Assembly (NCBI GenBank): GCA_009705675.1
Contig: WLSX01000040.1
Coordinates: forward strand, 1-5,361
Source of the DNA: Actinomycetota bacterium
GTDB lineage: Bacteria; Actinomycetota; Actinomycetes; Nanopelagicales; Nanopelagicaceae
Direction: 5' to 3'
DNA: 5,361 nucleotides
Shown here: piece by piece, positions 1 to 5,235 of the stretch
Position numbering within the stretch: position 1 is the first letter of the stretch
Layout of the letters: each line of letters opens with the position of its first letter
Notes under the pieces: model-generated
What the model was told of the DNA's origin: nothing
Seen by the model: only the letters and a program-made list of their open reading frames with translations
Databases searched by the model: none
Program-made: the position numbers and the translations under genes

Positions 1-237
1 ACTGGGCAGGTTGTGCCAAAGGTTAGAAGAGTTGAGATGGTATTTGGTGAACCAATGTACTTCACTGGTGATTCAACTGATCAGGCAGTACTTCGTGCGG
101 CCACCAATCAACTAATGGAAAAAATCGCAGAGTTGTCAAAGCAAGAGTATGTGCCAAATATGTACGCCTCAGAGGCAAAGGATGCAATTAAGAACAGTAA
201 ATTAGAAGAGGATCAGATTGAATCTGATGAGGAGTAA
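1..237 (+). CDS. plsC: 1-acyl-sn-glycerol-3-phosphate acyltransferase, C-terminal fragment (5'-truncated by the window edge)
   Basis: This is the last 78 codons of a gene whose frame is open to the window edge, so the true start lies upstream; the GTG at 13 is an internal valine, not a start. The fragment resembles the tail of actinobacterial PlsC-type acyltransferases: a strand reading VEMVFGEPMYF (about residues 11-21), then a helix LRAATNQLMEKIAELSKQEY (31-50) ending in the familiar QEYV...YA pattern. The family transfers an acyl group to lysophosphatidate to make phosphatidate at the inner face of the cytoplasmic membrane. The catalytic HX4D motif would lie upstream and cannot be checked. 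The final 20 or so residues are an acidic tail (LEEDQIESDEE). The TAA stop at 235-237 touches the stop of the convergent gene with no gap. Family assignment is from memory of the C-terminal pattern. Confidence 0.8.
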   Translation, partial: TGQVVPKVRRVEMVFGEPMYFTGDSTDQAVLRAATNQLMEKIAELSKQEYVPNMYASEAKDAIKNSKLEEDQIESDEE

Positions 238-244
238 TTACTCC
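212..244. repeat. Two adjacent palindromes at a zero-gap convergent gene junction
   Basis: ATCAGATT and AATCTGAT (212-219 and 221-228) form an inverted repeat around one central base. Two bases later, GGAGTAATTACTCC (231-244) is a perfect 14-bp palindrome that contains both stop codons, TAA of the plus-strand gene and TTA (TAA on the minus strand) of the opposing gene. In RNA the first could fold as a 6-bp stem with a 5-base loop. Neither element is GC-rich or followed by a clear U-tract, so a role in termination is uncertain. The first lies in coding sequence for the acidic PlsC tail. Confidence 0.5.
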
Positions 245-930
245 GCTCCAATAAACTCTCTTCGATTTGTTAAGTAATTACACATATCGCAATTATCTTT
301 TGCCACCGGCATCTTGCCGCTAACTACGGTAATAAAATCAGTTAACCGAGTTGCAAGGGCTTCAGGGTTTCTAGTAATTGGTCGCCAAGTGTGTTTTAAC
401 TTAAGTCCAAATCCTTTTGTAACATCCCCGGCCGGTTCAAGTAATGACCAAACCAATAGGCCCATTAATGAAACCTTTTTTACCTCCCCAGATGCTGGAT
501 TTTCTAAGGCAAATGCATAAGCTTCAAGCTGTGGTTGGTAGAGGTCAGTTTTATCTGAATCCTTTGCTTGAAACTTACAATCAATAATTCCATAGGTGCC
601 ATCGGCAAACTCAATTAATAAGTCATATTTGCCGCGAATTGCATACTTTGTTGGCGAACCATTTACATTAATAAAAGAGGATTTAACCCAACCACCAAGG
701 TCGGCAACTTTGCCTTCTGGTAATACAGGTGCGATATCTGCTGTGGTTTTCTTTGCAAAGTATTGTTCTTGCATATTTGCAAGATCTCCAACTAATGGCA
801 TAAAGCCAGGGGTGCGAAGCCCGTGGTTGTAATTAAGCCATAAACATTTATGACAACCTCCCCAAGAGAAGGTTAAATCGGAAGGAGAGATAAATTCACG
901 AGCACTGCCAACTGCATTTGATGATGCCAT
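238..930 (-). CDS. Stand-alone PD-(D/E)XK (RecB/Cas4-like) nuclease family protein with two CxxC pairs
   Basis: This 230-aa soluble protein has a RecB-type nuclease core. GKYDLLIEF supplies the first acidic residue (D103), IIDCKF supplies D117 and K119 of the D-X-K motif, and QLEAY (134-138) is the QxxxY motif typical of RecB/AddAB/Cas4 nucleases. A CHKC pair (C26, C29) precedes the core and a CDMC pair (C214, C217) lies near the C-terminus. Together they could hold an iron-sulfur cluster or zinc, as the cysteines flanking Cas4 and AddB cores do, but here in a 2+2 arrangement. The likely role is DNA cleavage or processing, but the substrate is unknown. The ATG start at 928-930 has only a weak purine-rich stretch (GAAG) upstream. 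No cas genes, helicase or toxin partner adjoins it. I recall similar single-domain proteins in many actinobacteria, annotated only at superfamily level. The family call is fairly sure; the function is not. Confidence 0.75.
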   Translation of the reverse strand: MASSNAVGSAREFISPSDLTFSWGGCHKCLWLNYNHGLRTPGFMPLVGDLANMQEQYFAKKTTADIAPVLPEGKVADLGGWVKSSFINVNGSPTKYAIRGKYDLLIEFADGTYGIIDCKFQAKDSDKTDLYQPQLEAYAFALENPASGEVKKVSLMGLLVWSLLEPAGDVTKGFGLKLKHTWRPITRNPEALATRLTDFITVVSGKMPVAKDNCDMCNYLTNRREFIGAE

Positions 931-1052
931 TTCAACTCATTTCTTCGCGCACGCTCTGTGGTACGCCCTAATTTGGTTTTTCTTAAGATAAGTTTGCCTA
1001 AGGCCACTGACAATTGGGGTGACCGCCACGATTTAGGTGTTAAGGGGTGCAA
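931..1052. other. Divergent intergenic region between the nuclease-like gene and blh
   Basis: This 122-bp stretch must hold the promoters of both divergent genes. The minus-strand promoter is plausible (985-1013). For the plus-strand dioxygenase gene I see no convincing -35/-10 pair; TAAGAT at 984-989 is a possible -10 without a good -35. No terminator or small ORF with a ribosome site is apparent. Confidence 0.4.
985..1013 (-). promoter_or_regulatory. Candidate sigma70-type promoter for the PD-(D/E)XK gene
   Basis: On the minus strand TTGTCA (1008-1013, five of six to the -35 consensus) is followed after exactly 17 bases by TATCTT (985-990, four of six, fitting the TAnnnT actinobacterial -10). 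Transcription would begin near 978, giving a leader of about 48 nt before the ATG at 930. This is a consensus match only. Confidence 0.4.
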
Positions 1053-2006
1053 ATGAGCGCTAAGCAGCGGTTATTCACCGCTACTAGAAGTTACAGCCAA
1101 CTCTTTGTACTTATCGCGCTGATCCTCTCGCTGTTTTTTACCGCATTTCTAGGTTCAGATAATTTAAATTGGCAGATCGCACTTGCCGTAATTGCATTAA
1201 TTATTGGAATTCCTCATGGGGCGTTAGATCATCTACTCACTCTGCCAAAGGGTGCACCGGTGAGGATGGCCTTCTTTGTGCTTATCTATGTCTTAATTGC
1301 AGTAGCTGCAGTCTGGGCAATCCTTAAATGGAATGTTTTAGGTTTTCAATTGGTGGTAATCATGAGCGCTGCCCACTTTGGGGTAGGAGATGCCGCATTT
1401 ATTGCAGAGAGTGAGCGATTAAATGGTGGGGTAAGTAAGTCATTAATAGATCGGCTGATCTACGCACTCCCAGCTGGGTTATTACCAGTTTTTATTCCCC
1501 TGAGTAGTGAGCAGACAAACACAGCTCTGGCCGAAGTTAATCCAAAGCTAATTAATTGGGTAGGGAGTAATACAAATTTAATCCACCTGTGTGTGCTGTT
1601 AATCGCAGCCTCTTCAATATTTGTCTTAATTTTCAAACGTGATGATAAAAGCGCAATTGATCTAACTTTACTTGCCGCTCTTTCAATCTTAACTCCACCG
1701 TTGGTGGCATTTGCAATTTACTTTGGCCTCTGGCACGCACTACGCCATACCGCTCGGTTAACTTTAAATCTTAATAAATCAGAGATTGCTTATCAAAATA
1801 ATCAACCAAAGCAGGCATTTATGCAGGCAGTACTTCCTGGTATCCCAGCATTAATTGGCACATTTATTGTGGCAGTGGTGTTAGCTGCTGCCAATCCAGA
1901 TAACTCAAGGTTACTTTGGTCGATCTTGGTGGTGATTTGGGCATTGACTGTGCCCCATATGATGGTGACGGCAAAGTTAGATAAAGGTGCGCTGTTAGGT
2001 AAGTAA
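1053..2006 (+). CDS. blh: Brp/Blh family beta-carotene 15,15'-dioxygenase (retinal synthesis)
   Basis: This is an integral membrane protein of 317 aa. Enzymes of the family cleave beta-carotene with O2 into two molecules of retinal, the rhodopsin chromophore. The family histidine motifs are all present: GIPHGALDH (H55, H60), SAAHFGVGD (H108), LWHALRH (H228, H232) and VPHMM (H302). H55, H108, H228 and H232 match in order and spacing the four histidines described as iron-binding in the marine bacterial Blh. Hydrophobic segments lie near residues 15-33, 40-52, 70-92, 97-110, 134-150, 175-194, 203-224, 258-279 and 285-303. The ATG at 1053 is chosen over the in-frame GTG at 1047 because AGGGG (1043-1047) sits five bases before the ATG and overlaps the GTG. 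Neither a rhodopsin nor other carotenoid genes are in the window, so they must be elsewhere. It converges on the exporter gene with a one-base gap. Confidence 0.9.
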   Translation: MSAKQRLFTATRSYSQLFVLIALILSLFFTAFLGSDNLNWQIALAVIALIIGIPHGALDHLLTLPKGAPVRMAFFVLIYVLIAVAAVWAILKWNVLGFQLVVIMSAAHFGVGDAAFIAESERLNGGVSKSLIDRLIYALPAGLLPVFIPLSSEQTNTALAEVNPKLINWVGSNTNLIHLCVLLIAASSIFVLIFKRDDKSAIDLTLLAALSILTPPLVAFAIYFGLWHALRHTARLTLNLNKSEIAYQNNQPKQAFMQAVLPGIPALIGTFIVAVVLAAANPDNSRLLWSILVVIWALTVPHMMVTAKLDKGALLGK

Positions 2007-2007
2007 G

Positions 2008-2019
2008 TTAATTAATTAA
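2008..2019. repeat. TTAATTAATTAA palindrome at the blh/exporter convergent junction
   Basis: This perfect 12-bp AT-only palindrome covers the last codons and stop of the minus-strand exporter gene and begins one base after the blh stop (2004-2006). No GC-rich terminator stem lies near the junction, so transcripts from both sides probably run into the opposite gene. Confidence 0.5.
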
Positions 2020-2664
2020 TAAAGATGAGAAGATAGTAAATAAACCAAGAGCAATCATTACCACACCACCTGAGGTGCGCATAAAGATTAACCTTTTAAT
2101 ATCACCTGATAACCATTGGCGAACTGTGCCGGCTAAAATGCCGTAACTGCCATCTGAGATAAATGCGATCAATGCAAAGATTGCACCAAGCAGGATCAAT
2201 TGCGCAGTGACATTATTTTTATCGCGATCAACAAATTGCGGCAAGATGGCGGCAAAGAAAACTACCGATTTTGGATTTAATACGCCCACCCAAAAACCAT
2301 TTTTAATTGAGGTTACAAAGGCTGGTTTAACCCCTTGCGTTTTTTGCATCCCATGGGCATCTACCTTGCTAGCTGCAATAGCTGTGTAACCTAAGTAAAT
2401 TAAGTAGGCACCTCCGGCCCACTGAACGCCGTTATAAAAAAGTTTTGAAGCCTGCAGCAGCGGGCCAAGGCCGATTGCAACTAGAAGTGAAACCAAGAAC
2501 ATTCCACTGGCATTACCGATTACGGTGGCCACAGCAGCAGCTCGGCCCCAGGCGATCGCCCGGGCGATAGTGAAGAGAACAGAGGGGCCTGGCGCCAAGA
2601 TGATCAAAATCGTCGCTATTAGGTACTCCCAGAGGCGAGAAGGGATCAAATCTGAGGTAAACAC
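2008..2664 (-). CDS. LysE/RhtB family amino-acid exporter (translocator)
   Basis: This 218-aa inner-membrane protein has about six hydrophobic segments (near 13-33, 44-66, 76-97, 120-142, 153-175 and 195-214) and the family signatures: LAPGPSVL in the first segment (23-30), GNASG after a basic loop (50-54), GAYLIYLG (85-92), and NPKSVVFFAAILPQF (130-144) in the fourth segment. LysE/RhtB proteins export amino acids such as lysine, homoserine, threonine or leucine; the substrate cannot be read from sequence. Length is slightly above the usual 205-210. The start is GTG (2662-2664), supported by AGGA seven bases upstream on the minus strand and by the short N-terminus before the first membrane segment. 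It is divergent from padR across 101 bp, so the regulator may also control the exporter; that is inference. Confidence 0.88.
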   Translation of the reverse strand: MFTSDLIPSRLWEYLIATILIILAPGPSVLFTIARAIAWGRAAAVATVIGNASGMFLVSLLVAIGLGPLLQASKLFYNGVQWAGGAYLIYLGYTAIAASKVDAHGMQKTQGVKPAFVTSIKNGFWVGVLNPKSVVFFAAILPQFVDRDKNNVTAQLILLGAIFALIAFISDGSYGILAGTVRQWLSGDIKRLIFMRTSGGVVMIALGLFTIFSSLLIN

Positions 2665-2765
2665 GCTCTCATCCTACGGCTTGCTTGAGTTGAGGAGATA
2701 GGTTTAAATACTCGATAGTATCGACTCGATATATCTAGTAGATAGAGAAAAGGCAGGGGCTAGCG
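2665..2765. promoter_or_regulatory. Shared divergent promoter region, exporter gene / padR-ino1
   Basis: This 101-bp AT-rich region lies between two divergent starts. On the plus strand TTGAGT (2685-2690) and AATACT (2707-2712) are spaced 16 bases apart, each four of six to consensus, which would put the padR start site near 2719 inside the dyad cluster at 2708-2744. AGGGG (2755-2759), six bases before the GTG at 2766, is the padR ribosome site. No clear minus-strand promoter stands out. Confidence 0.4.
2708..2744. promoter_or_regulatory. Cluster of inverted repeats, putative PadR operator
   Basis: Three dyads are visible: ATACT-N4-AGTAT (2708-2721), TCGATA-g-TATCGA (2712-2724) and TATCTA-g-TAGATA (2732-2744). 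The last two are perfect, each with 6-bp arms and a central G, and their centres (2718 and 2738) are 20 bp apart, close to two helical turns. CTCGATA is also directly repeated (2711-2717, 2725-2731). PadR proteins bind DNA as dimers and often control their own divergent promoter, so this is the natural operator; that assignment is inferred. Confidence 0.5.
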
Positions 2766-3308
2766 GTGAGATCAAGATCTGAATCCCTTGAGTTCGCACT
2801 CCTAAGTCTGCTCTCCCAAGGCCCACTACATGGTTATGAATTGCGTAAGCGAATGACTGCAATTTATGGACCATTTCGAGCCCTTAGTTTTTCAGTTTTA
2901 TATCCGCAGCTTCGCCGAATGATGGAGGCGAATTTAATTGAGGAGTCATTTGCTGACTCTGGTGGATTATCTCGGCGCTCGCGAATTGTTTATGACTTAA
3001 CTCAAAAGGGTAGAAACAAAATTTCAGAGTTAATGCAAAGTGCAAGCCCAGATTCATTTGAGGATGAAGGCTTTGAAATTCGCTTCGCATTCTTTGGGCC
3101 AACACCTAGAAATAATCGGGTAAGAATTTTAGAAGGACGCCATCGGCGTTTAGTTGAGAAGGCAGAGATAGTTCGCAAAGACCTAGCAAAAACTCCAGAA
3201 GGAATCGATACCTATTTAGTTGAGTGGCGCCGTCACTCATTAGAGTCCGCTGAACGAGAGATCGCTTGGTTGGAAAAAATGATCCAAAGCGAAAGGAAGA
3301 GCTCGTGA
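2766..3308 (+). CDS. PadR family transcriptional regulator, upstream of and coupled to ino1
   Basis: This 180-aa cytoplasmic DNA-binding protein carries a PadR winged helix-turn-helix at the N-terminus: [20 protein letters not shown] (8-27), then the recognition helix around [18 protein letters not shown] (43-60), and a basic wing near [10 protein letters not shown] (70-79). The C-terminal half (about 118-176) is helical and rich in charged residues, as in the PadR dimerisation region. Start is GTG at 2766 with AGGGG six bases upstream; the PadR domain begins only a few residues in, so a later start is unlikely. Its TGA overlaps the GTG of ino1 (GTGA, 3305-3308), so the two are one operon. 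A PadR-like gene directly upstream of ino1 is also found in Mycobacterium tuberculosis (Rv0047c next to Rv0046c), suggesting a conserved pair. The ligand is unknown. Confidence 0.88.
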   Translation: MRSRSESLEFALLSLLSQGPLHGYELRKRMTAIYGPFRALSFSVLYPQLRRMMEANLIEESFADSGGLSRRSRIVYDLTQKGRNKISELMQSASPDSFEDEGFEIRFAFFGPTPRNNRVRILEGRHRRLVEKAEIVRKDLAKTPEGIDTYLVEWRRHSLESAEREIAWLEKMIQSERKSS

Positions 3309-4399
3309 GCATAGAAAATAAAGGGGAGATCCGGGTAGCAATAGTTGGAGTAGGAAACTGCGCTAACTCTTTGATTCAAGGCATTACCTATTACAAGGAT
3401 GCAACTAATGAAACTGAGATCCCAGGTTTAATGCACCCAGTCCTTGGTGGTTACCACATTAAAAATATTAACTTTGTTTTAGCACTAGATGTTGATGCTA
3501 AAAAGGTTGGTTTAGATCTTTCTGAAGCAATTTGGGCCAGTGAAAATAACACAATTAAGTTTGCAAATATTGCAAAAACCGGCGTAACGGTAAAGCGCGG
3601 AACGACATTAGATGGTCTAGGTCGCTACTACAAAGAGACGATCACTGAATCAACTGCAGCCCCAGTAGATGTGGTGGCAGAGCTAAAGTCCAACAAGGTT
3701 GATGTAGTTATCTGTTATCTACCAGTGGGATCAGAAGAGGCAGCTAAGTTTTACGCCCAATGCGCAATTGATGCCGGCTGTGCTTTTGTCAACGCACTTC
3801 CAGTATTTATTGCTTCCGACCCTGTGTGGGCAGATAAGTTCACAAAGGCCGGACTACCAATTGTGGGCGATGATATTAAATCTCAAGTTGGCGCCACGAT
3901 TACTCACCGAATTATGGCCAAACTATTCCAAGATCGTGGTGTTCACCTAGATCGAACCTATCAATTAAATGTTGGTGGAAATATGGATTTCAAAAATATG
4001 TTAGAGCGTGATCGGCTTGAGTCAAAGAAGATCTCAAAGACTCAATCTGTTACCTCACAATTAGATTATGACTTAGGTGCTAAAAATGTTCATATTGGAC
4101 CATCTGATTACATTCCATGGCTAGATGATCGCAAGTGGGCATATGTTCGCCTTGAAGGTCGAGCATTTGGAGATGTGCCGCTTAATCTTGAGTACAAGCT
4201 TGAGGTATGGGATTCACCAAACTCAGCAGGTGTAATTATTGATGCACTTCGTTGCGCCAAGATTGCATTAGATCGCAAGATCGGTGGACCACTTCTTTCA
4301 CCATCTAGTTACTTTATGAAATCTCCACCGGTGCAATACACCGATGAGCAGGCATATCAAAAGGTTGAACAATTTATCGATGGCAGTATTGATCGCTAA
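3305..4399 (+). CDS. ino1: Inositol-3-phosphate synthase, actinobacterial type
   Basis: This 364-aa enzyme converts glucose 6-phosphate to myo-inositol phosphate in an NAD-dependent cyclisation, the first step toward phosphatidylinositol lipids and, in many actinobacteria, mycothiol. It contains a Rossmann NAD motif at the start (GVGNCANSL, 15-23), the block [14 protein letters not shown] (162-175), [11 protein letters not shown] (188-198) with a conserved lysine (K192), LNVGGNMDF (221-229), [12 protein letters not shown] (274-285) and [11 protein letters not shown] (299-309). These blocks closely match my memory of mycobacterial Ino1, which is about 367 aa. The start is the GTG at 3305, with AAGGA (3293-3297) seven bases upstream; an in-frame TTG at 3266 would add 13 non-conserved residues inside padR and lacks such support. 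The gene overlaps the padR stop by four bases, implying translational coupling, and is followed by a strong terminator. Confidence 0.95.
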   Translation: MSIENKGEIRVAIVGVGNCANSLIQGITYYKDATNETEIPGLMHPVLGGYHIKNINFVLALDVDAKKVGLDLSEAIWASENNTIKFANIAKTGVTVKRGTTLDGLGRYYKETITESTAAPVDVVAELKSNKVDVVICYLPVGSEEAAKFYAQCAIDAGCAFVNALPVFIASDPVWADKFTKAGLPIVGDDIKSQVGATITHRIMAKLFQDRGVHLDRTYQLNVGGNMDFKNMLERDRLESKKISKTQSVTSQLDYDLGAKNVHIGPSDYIPWLDDRKWAYVRLEGRAFGDVPLNLEYKLEVWDSPNSAGVIIDALRCAKIALDRKIGGPLLSPSSYFMKSPPVQYTDEQAYQKVEQFIDGSIDR

Positions 4400-4415
4400 A
4401 TAATTGTAGGAAGTA

Positions 4416-4451
4416 AAAAGCCCCTAAGGATTTAACACCTTAGGGGCTTTT
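4416..4451. terminator. Strong bidirectional intrinsic terminator after ino1
   Basis: AAAAGCCCCTAAGG (4416-4429) and CCTTAGGGGCTTTT (4438-4451) pair perfectly over 14 bp around an 8-base loop. The stem has a GC-rich middle with a T-run at its 3' end on the plus strand and TTTTT on the minus strand, so it can end transcripts from both the padR-ino1 operon and the convergent membrane protein gene. It begins 17 bases after the ino1 stop. Confidence 0.93.
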
Positions 4452-4452
4452 C

Positions 4453-4473
4453 GCCCTCTTGGAGAGTGAGGGC
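4453..4473. terminator. Second, short hairpin at the ino1 convergent junction
   Basis: GCCCTC (4453-4458) pairs with GAGGGC (4468-4473) around a 9-base loop. It lies one base beyond the main terminator and directly after the stop codon of the minus-strand gene. On the plus strand it is followed by TTTAAA. With only 6 bp it is probably an accessory or backup structure. Confidence 0.45.
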
Positions 4474-4474
4474 T

Positions 4475-5071
4475 TTAAATCGTCGCGTCAGCTTCTACGC
4501 GACGAAGGTGCGCAAAGCCGAGCAGAGTAAGAATTAACATCAGTAGGCCACCAAGGGCTGCTGCCCATGATGCATACATTGCAATCTGACCGATTTGCCA
4601 AAATGCGAATGTGTAAAGAAGTAGACCGCGTAATGTTTCACCCATAAACAATGTGGTGCGCTGTCCCATTAAGGCGCCAGCTTGGGCAGCTAGTTCACCA
4701 TTTTTTGGATCAGCTTTTGATGCAGCACTTGCTGCTAAAGCCTCACCACTTACCTCTGAGTAAACCTTGCCACCGGCAATTCCCTTAAGGTGTGAGCCGA
4801 TATAAAAATCAGCGTAAGCCTGTGCTTGTTTACCAGTTGTAAGTGGCATATTTGAAAATGGTGCCAACTTTCCTTGGGCCTCTTCAGATAATGCTTTAAA
4901 GCCAGCGCTCTCTTTATCTGGCATTGTGATTTTTTGTTGCGCAAGCTGTGTCTTAACTTCATTACTTGTAAAGCTAGCTCCCCAATTAAGGAGTGCAGCT
5001 GCTACAAATAAAAATACAGAAAGTCCCAAACCGACAAAGCTGACGATTCGATCGAAGGTGCGACGTTTCAT
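4475..5071 (-). CDS. Conserved actinobacterial membrane protein of unknown function
   Basis: This 198-aa protein has one N-terminal membrane segment (about 9-30), an extended, probably extracytoplasmic, domain of roughly 110 residues, and two closely spaced C-terminal segments (about 146-166 and 168-187). The central domain contains LTTGKQAQAYADFYIGSHL (77-95) and IAGGKVYSEVS (98-108), and LFMGETLRGLLL (141-152) precedes the second membrane segment. I recall similar proteins in other actinobacteria, some misnamed as an aromatic ring-opening dioxygenase LigA; nothing here supports such an activity. The basic start MKRR and basic end LRR (189-191) suggest both termini face the cytoplasm or that the topology is odd-numbered; this is unresolved. 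The ATG (5069-5071) has AGGAG nine bases upstream. Its last codons overlap a GC-rich hairpin (4480-4505), and it converges on ino1. Confidence 0.8.
   Translation of the reverse strand: MKRRTFDRIVSFVGLGLSVFLFVAAALLNWGASFTSNEVKTQLAQQKITMPDKESAGFKALSEEAQGKLAPFSNMPLTTGKQAQAYADFYIGSHLKGIAGGKVYSEVSGEALAASAASKADPKNGELAAQAGALMGQRTTLFMGETLRGLLLYTFAFWQIGQIAMYASWAAALGGLLMLILTLLGFAHLRRVEADATI
4480..4505 (-). terminator. GC-rich hairpin overlapping the 3' end of the membrane protein gene
   Basis: TCGTCGCGT (4480-4488) pairs with ACGCGACGA (4497-4505), a perfect 9-bp stem around an 8-base loop. Read on the minus strand it is followed by TTTAAAG. It lies inside the final codons and ends three bases before the stop codon, so it may help terminate or protect the 3' end of this transcript. 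The short T-run makes it weaker than the terminator at 4416-4451. Confidence 0.45.
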
Positions 5072-5109
5072 TATTGATTTCTCCTAATTTCTCCAGTTTT
5101 ATTGCCTTA

Positions 5110-5126
5110 GAGAGTTACAAACTCTC
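5110..5126. promoter_or_regulatory. 17-bp dyad in the leader of the membrane protein gene
   Basis: GAGAGTT (5110-5116) and AACTCTC (5120-5126) are perfect inverted repeats around ACA. If the -10 at 5134-5140 is real, the dyad sits at the transcription start, where a repressor would act; in RNA it would form a 7-bp hairpin at the 5' end. Its role is inferred from position only. Confidence 0.4.
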
Positions 5127-5179
5127 CATGGCTATTAATACTCTGGATTAAGAAGGTGCATGTTGAAATTAGTAGGGGG

Positions 5180-5215
5180 TAGCACTTACCTAAATATCAT
5201 AAGTGCTAGCACTTA
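5180..5215. promoter_or_regulatory. Three TAGCACTTA half-sites, putative operator
   Basis: TAGCACTTA occurs at 5180-5188, inverted at 5200-5208 and again forward at 5207-5215. The first two form a 9-bp-arm inverted repeat with an 11-base spacer, and the last two overlap to make a perfect 16-bp palindrome, TAAGTGCTAGCACTTA (5200-5215). CTAAAT (5190-5195) and ATTTAG (5217-5222) add outer symmetry. It lies over 100 bp upstream of the membrane protein gene and about 20 bp after the stop of the preceding gene. No T-tract follows on either strand, so a protein-binding site is likelier than a terminator. Confidence 0.5.
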
Positions 5216-5235
5216 GATTTAGATCACAAAATCAG

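Larger units (their letters stand above)
5072..5235. other. Intergenic region upstream of the membrane protein gene
   Basis: This 164-bp AT-rich stretch lies between two minus-strand genes. It holds the ribosome site AGGAG of the downstream gene, a dyad at 5110-5126, an AT-rich possible -10 (TATTAAT on the minus strand, 5134-5140) without a good -35, and the TAGCACTTA cluster at 5180-5215. No terminator with a T-tract follows the upstream partial gene. Confidence 0.5.

Noticed and set aside
314..832. Plus-strand ORFs of 68 and 78 codons opposite the nuclease-like gene
   Set aside because: They are antisense to a gene with clear motifs, have no ribosome sites and no recognisable protein pattern.
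238..930. Cas4 or another CRISPR adaptation protein
   Set aside because: The cysteine pattern is 2+2, not 1+3, and there are no cas genes or repeat arrays in the window.
1047..1052. GTG start two codons upstream for blh
   Set aside because: The GTG overlaps the best ribosome binding sequence, which is correctly spaced for the ATG at 1053.
2684..2690. HAIR element (HspR site), CTTGAGT
   Set aside because: Only one half is present; ACTCAAG does not follow at the required distance.
2712..2724. LexA/SOS box
   Set aside because: TCGATA-g-TATCGA shares only TCGA ends with the actinobacterial box TCGAAC-N4-GTTCGA; spacing and inner bases differ.
3266..3304. N-terminal extension of Ino1 from a TTG start
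   Set aside because: It adds 13 residues not found in my recollection of the family, lies entirely within padR, and has no ribosome site comparable to the one before GTG 3305.
4475..5071. Aromatic ring-opening dioxygenase LigA
   Set aside because: This name is attached to similar proteins in some annotations, but the sequence is a small membrane protein with no dioxygenase metal-binding motif.
5180..5208. CIRCE element (HrcA operator)
   Set aside because: The half-site TAGCACTTA resembles TTAGCACTC, but the last bases differ and the spacing between arms is 11-13 instead of 9, and no chaperone gene is adjacent.
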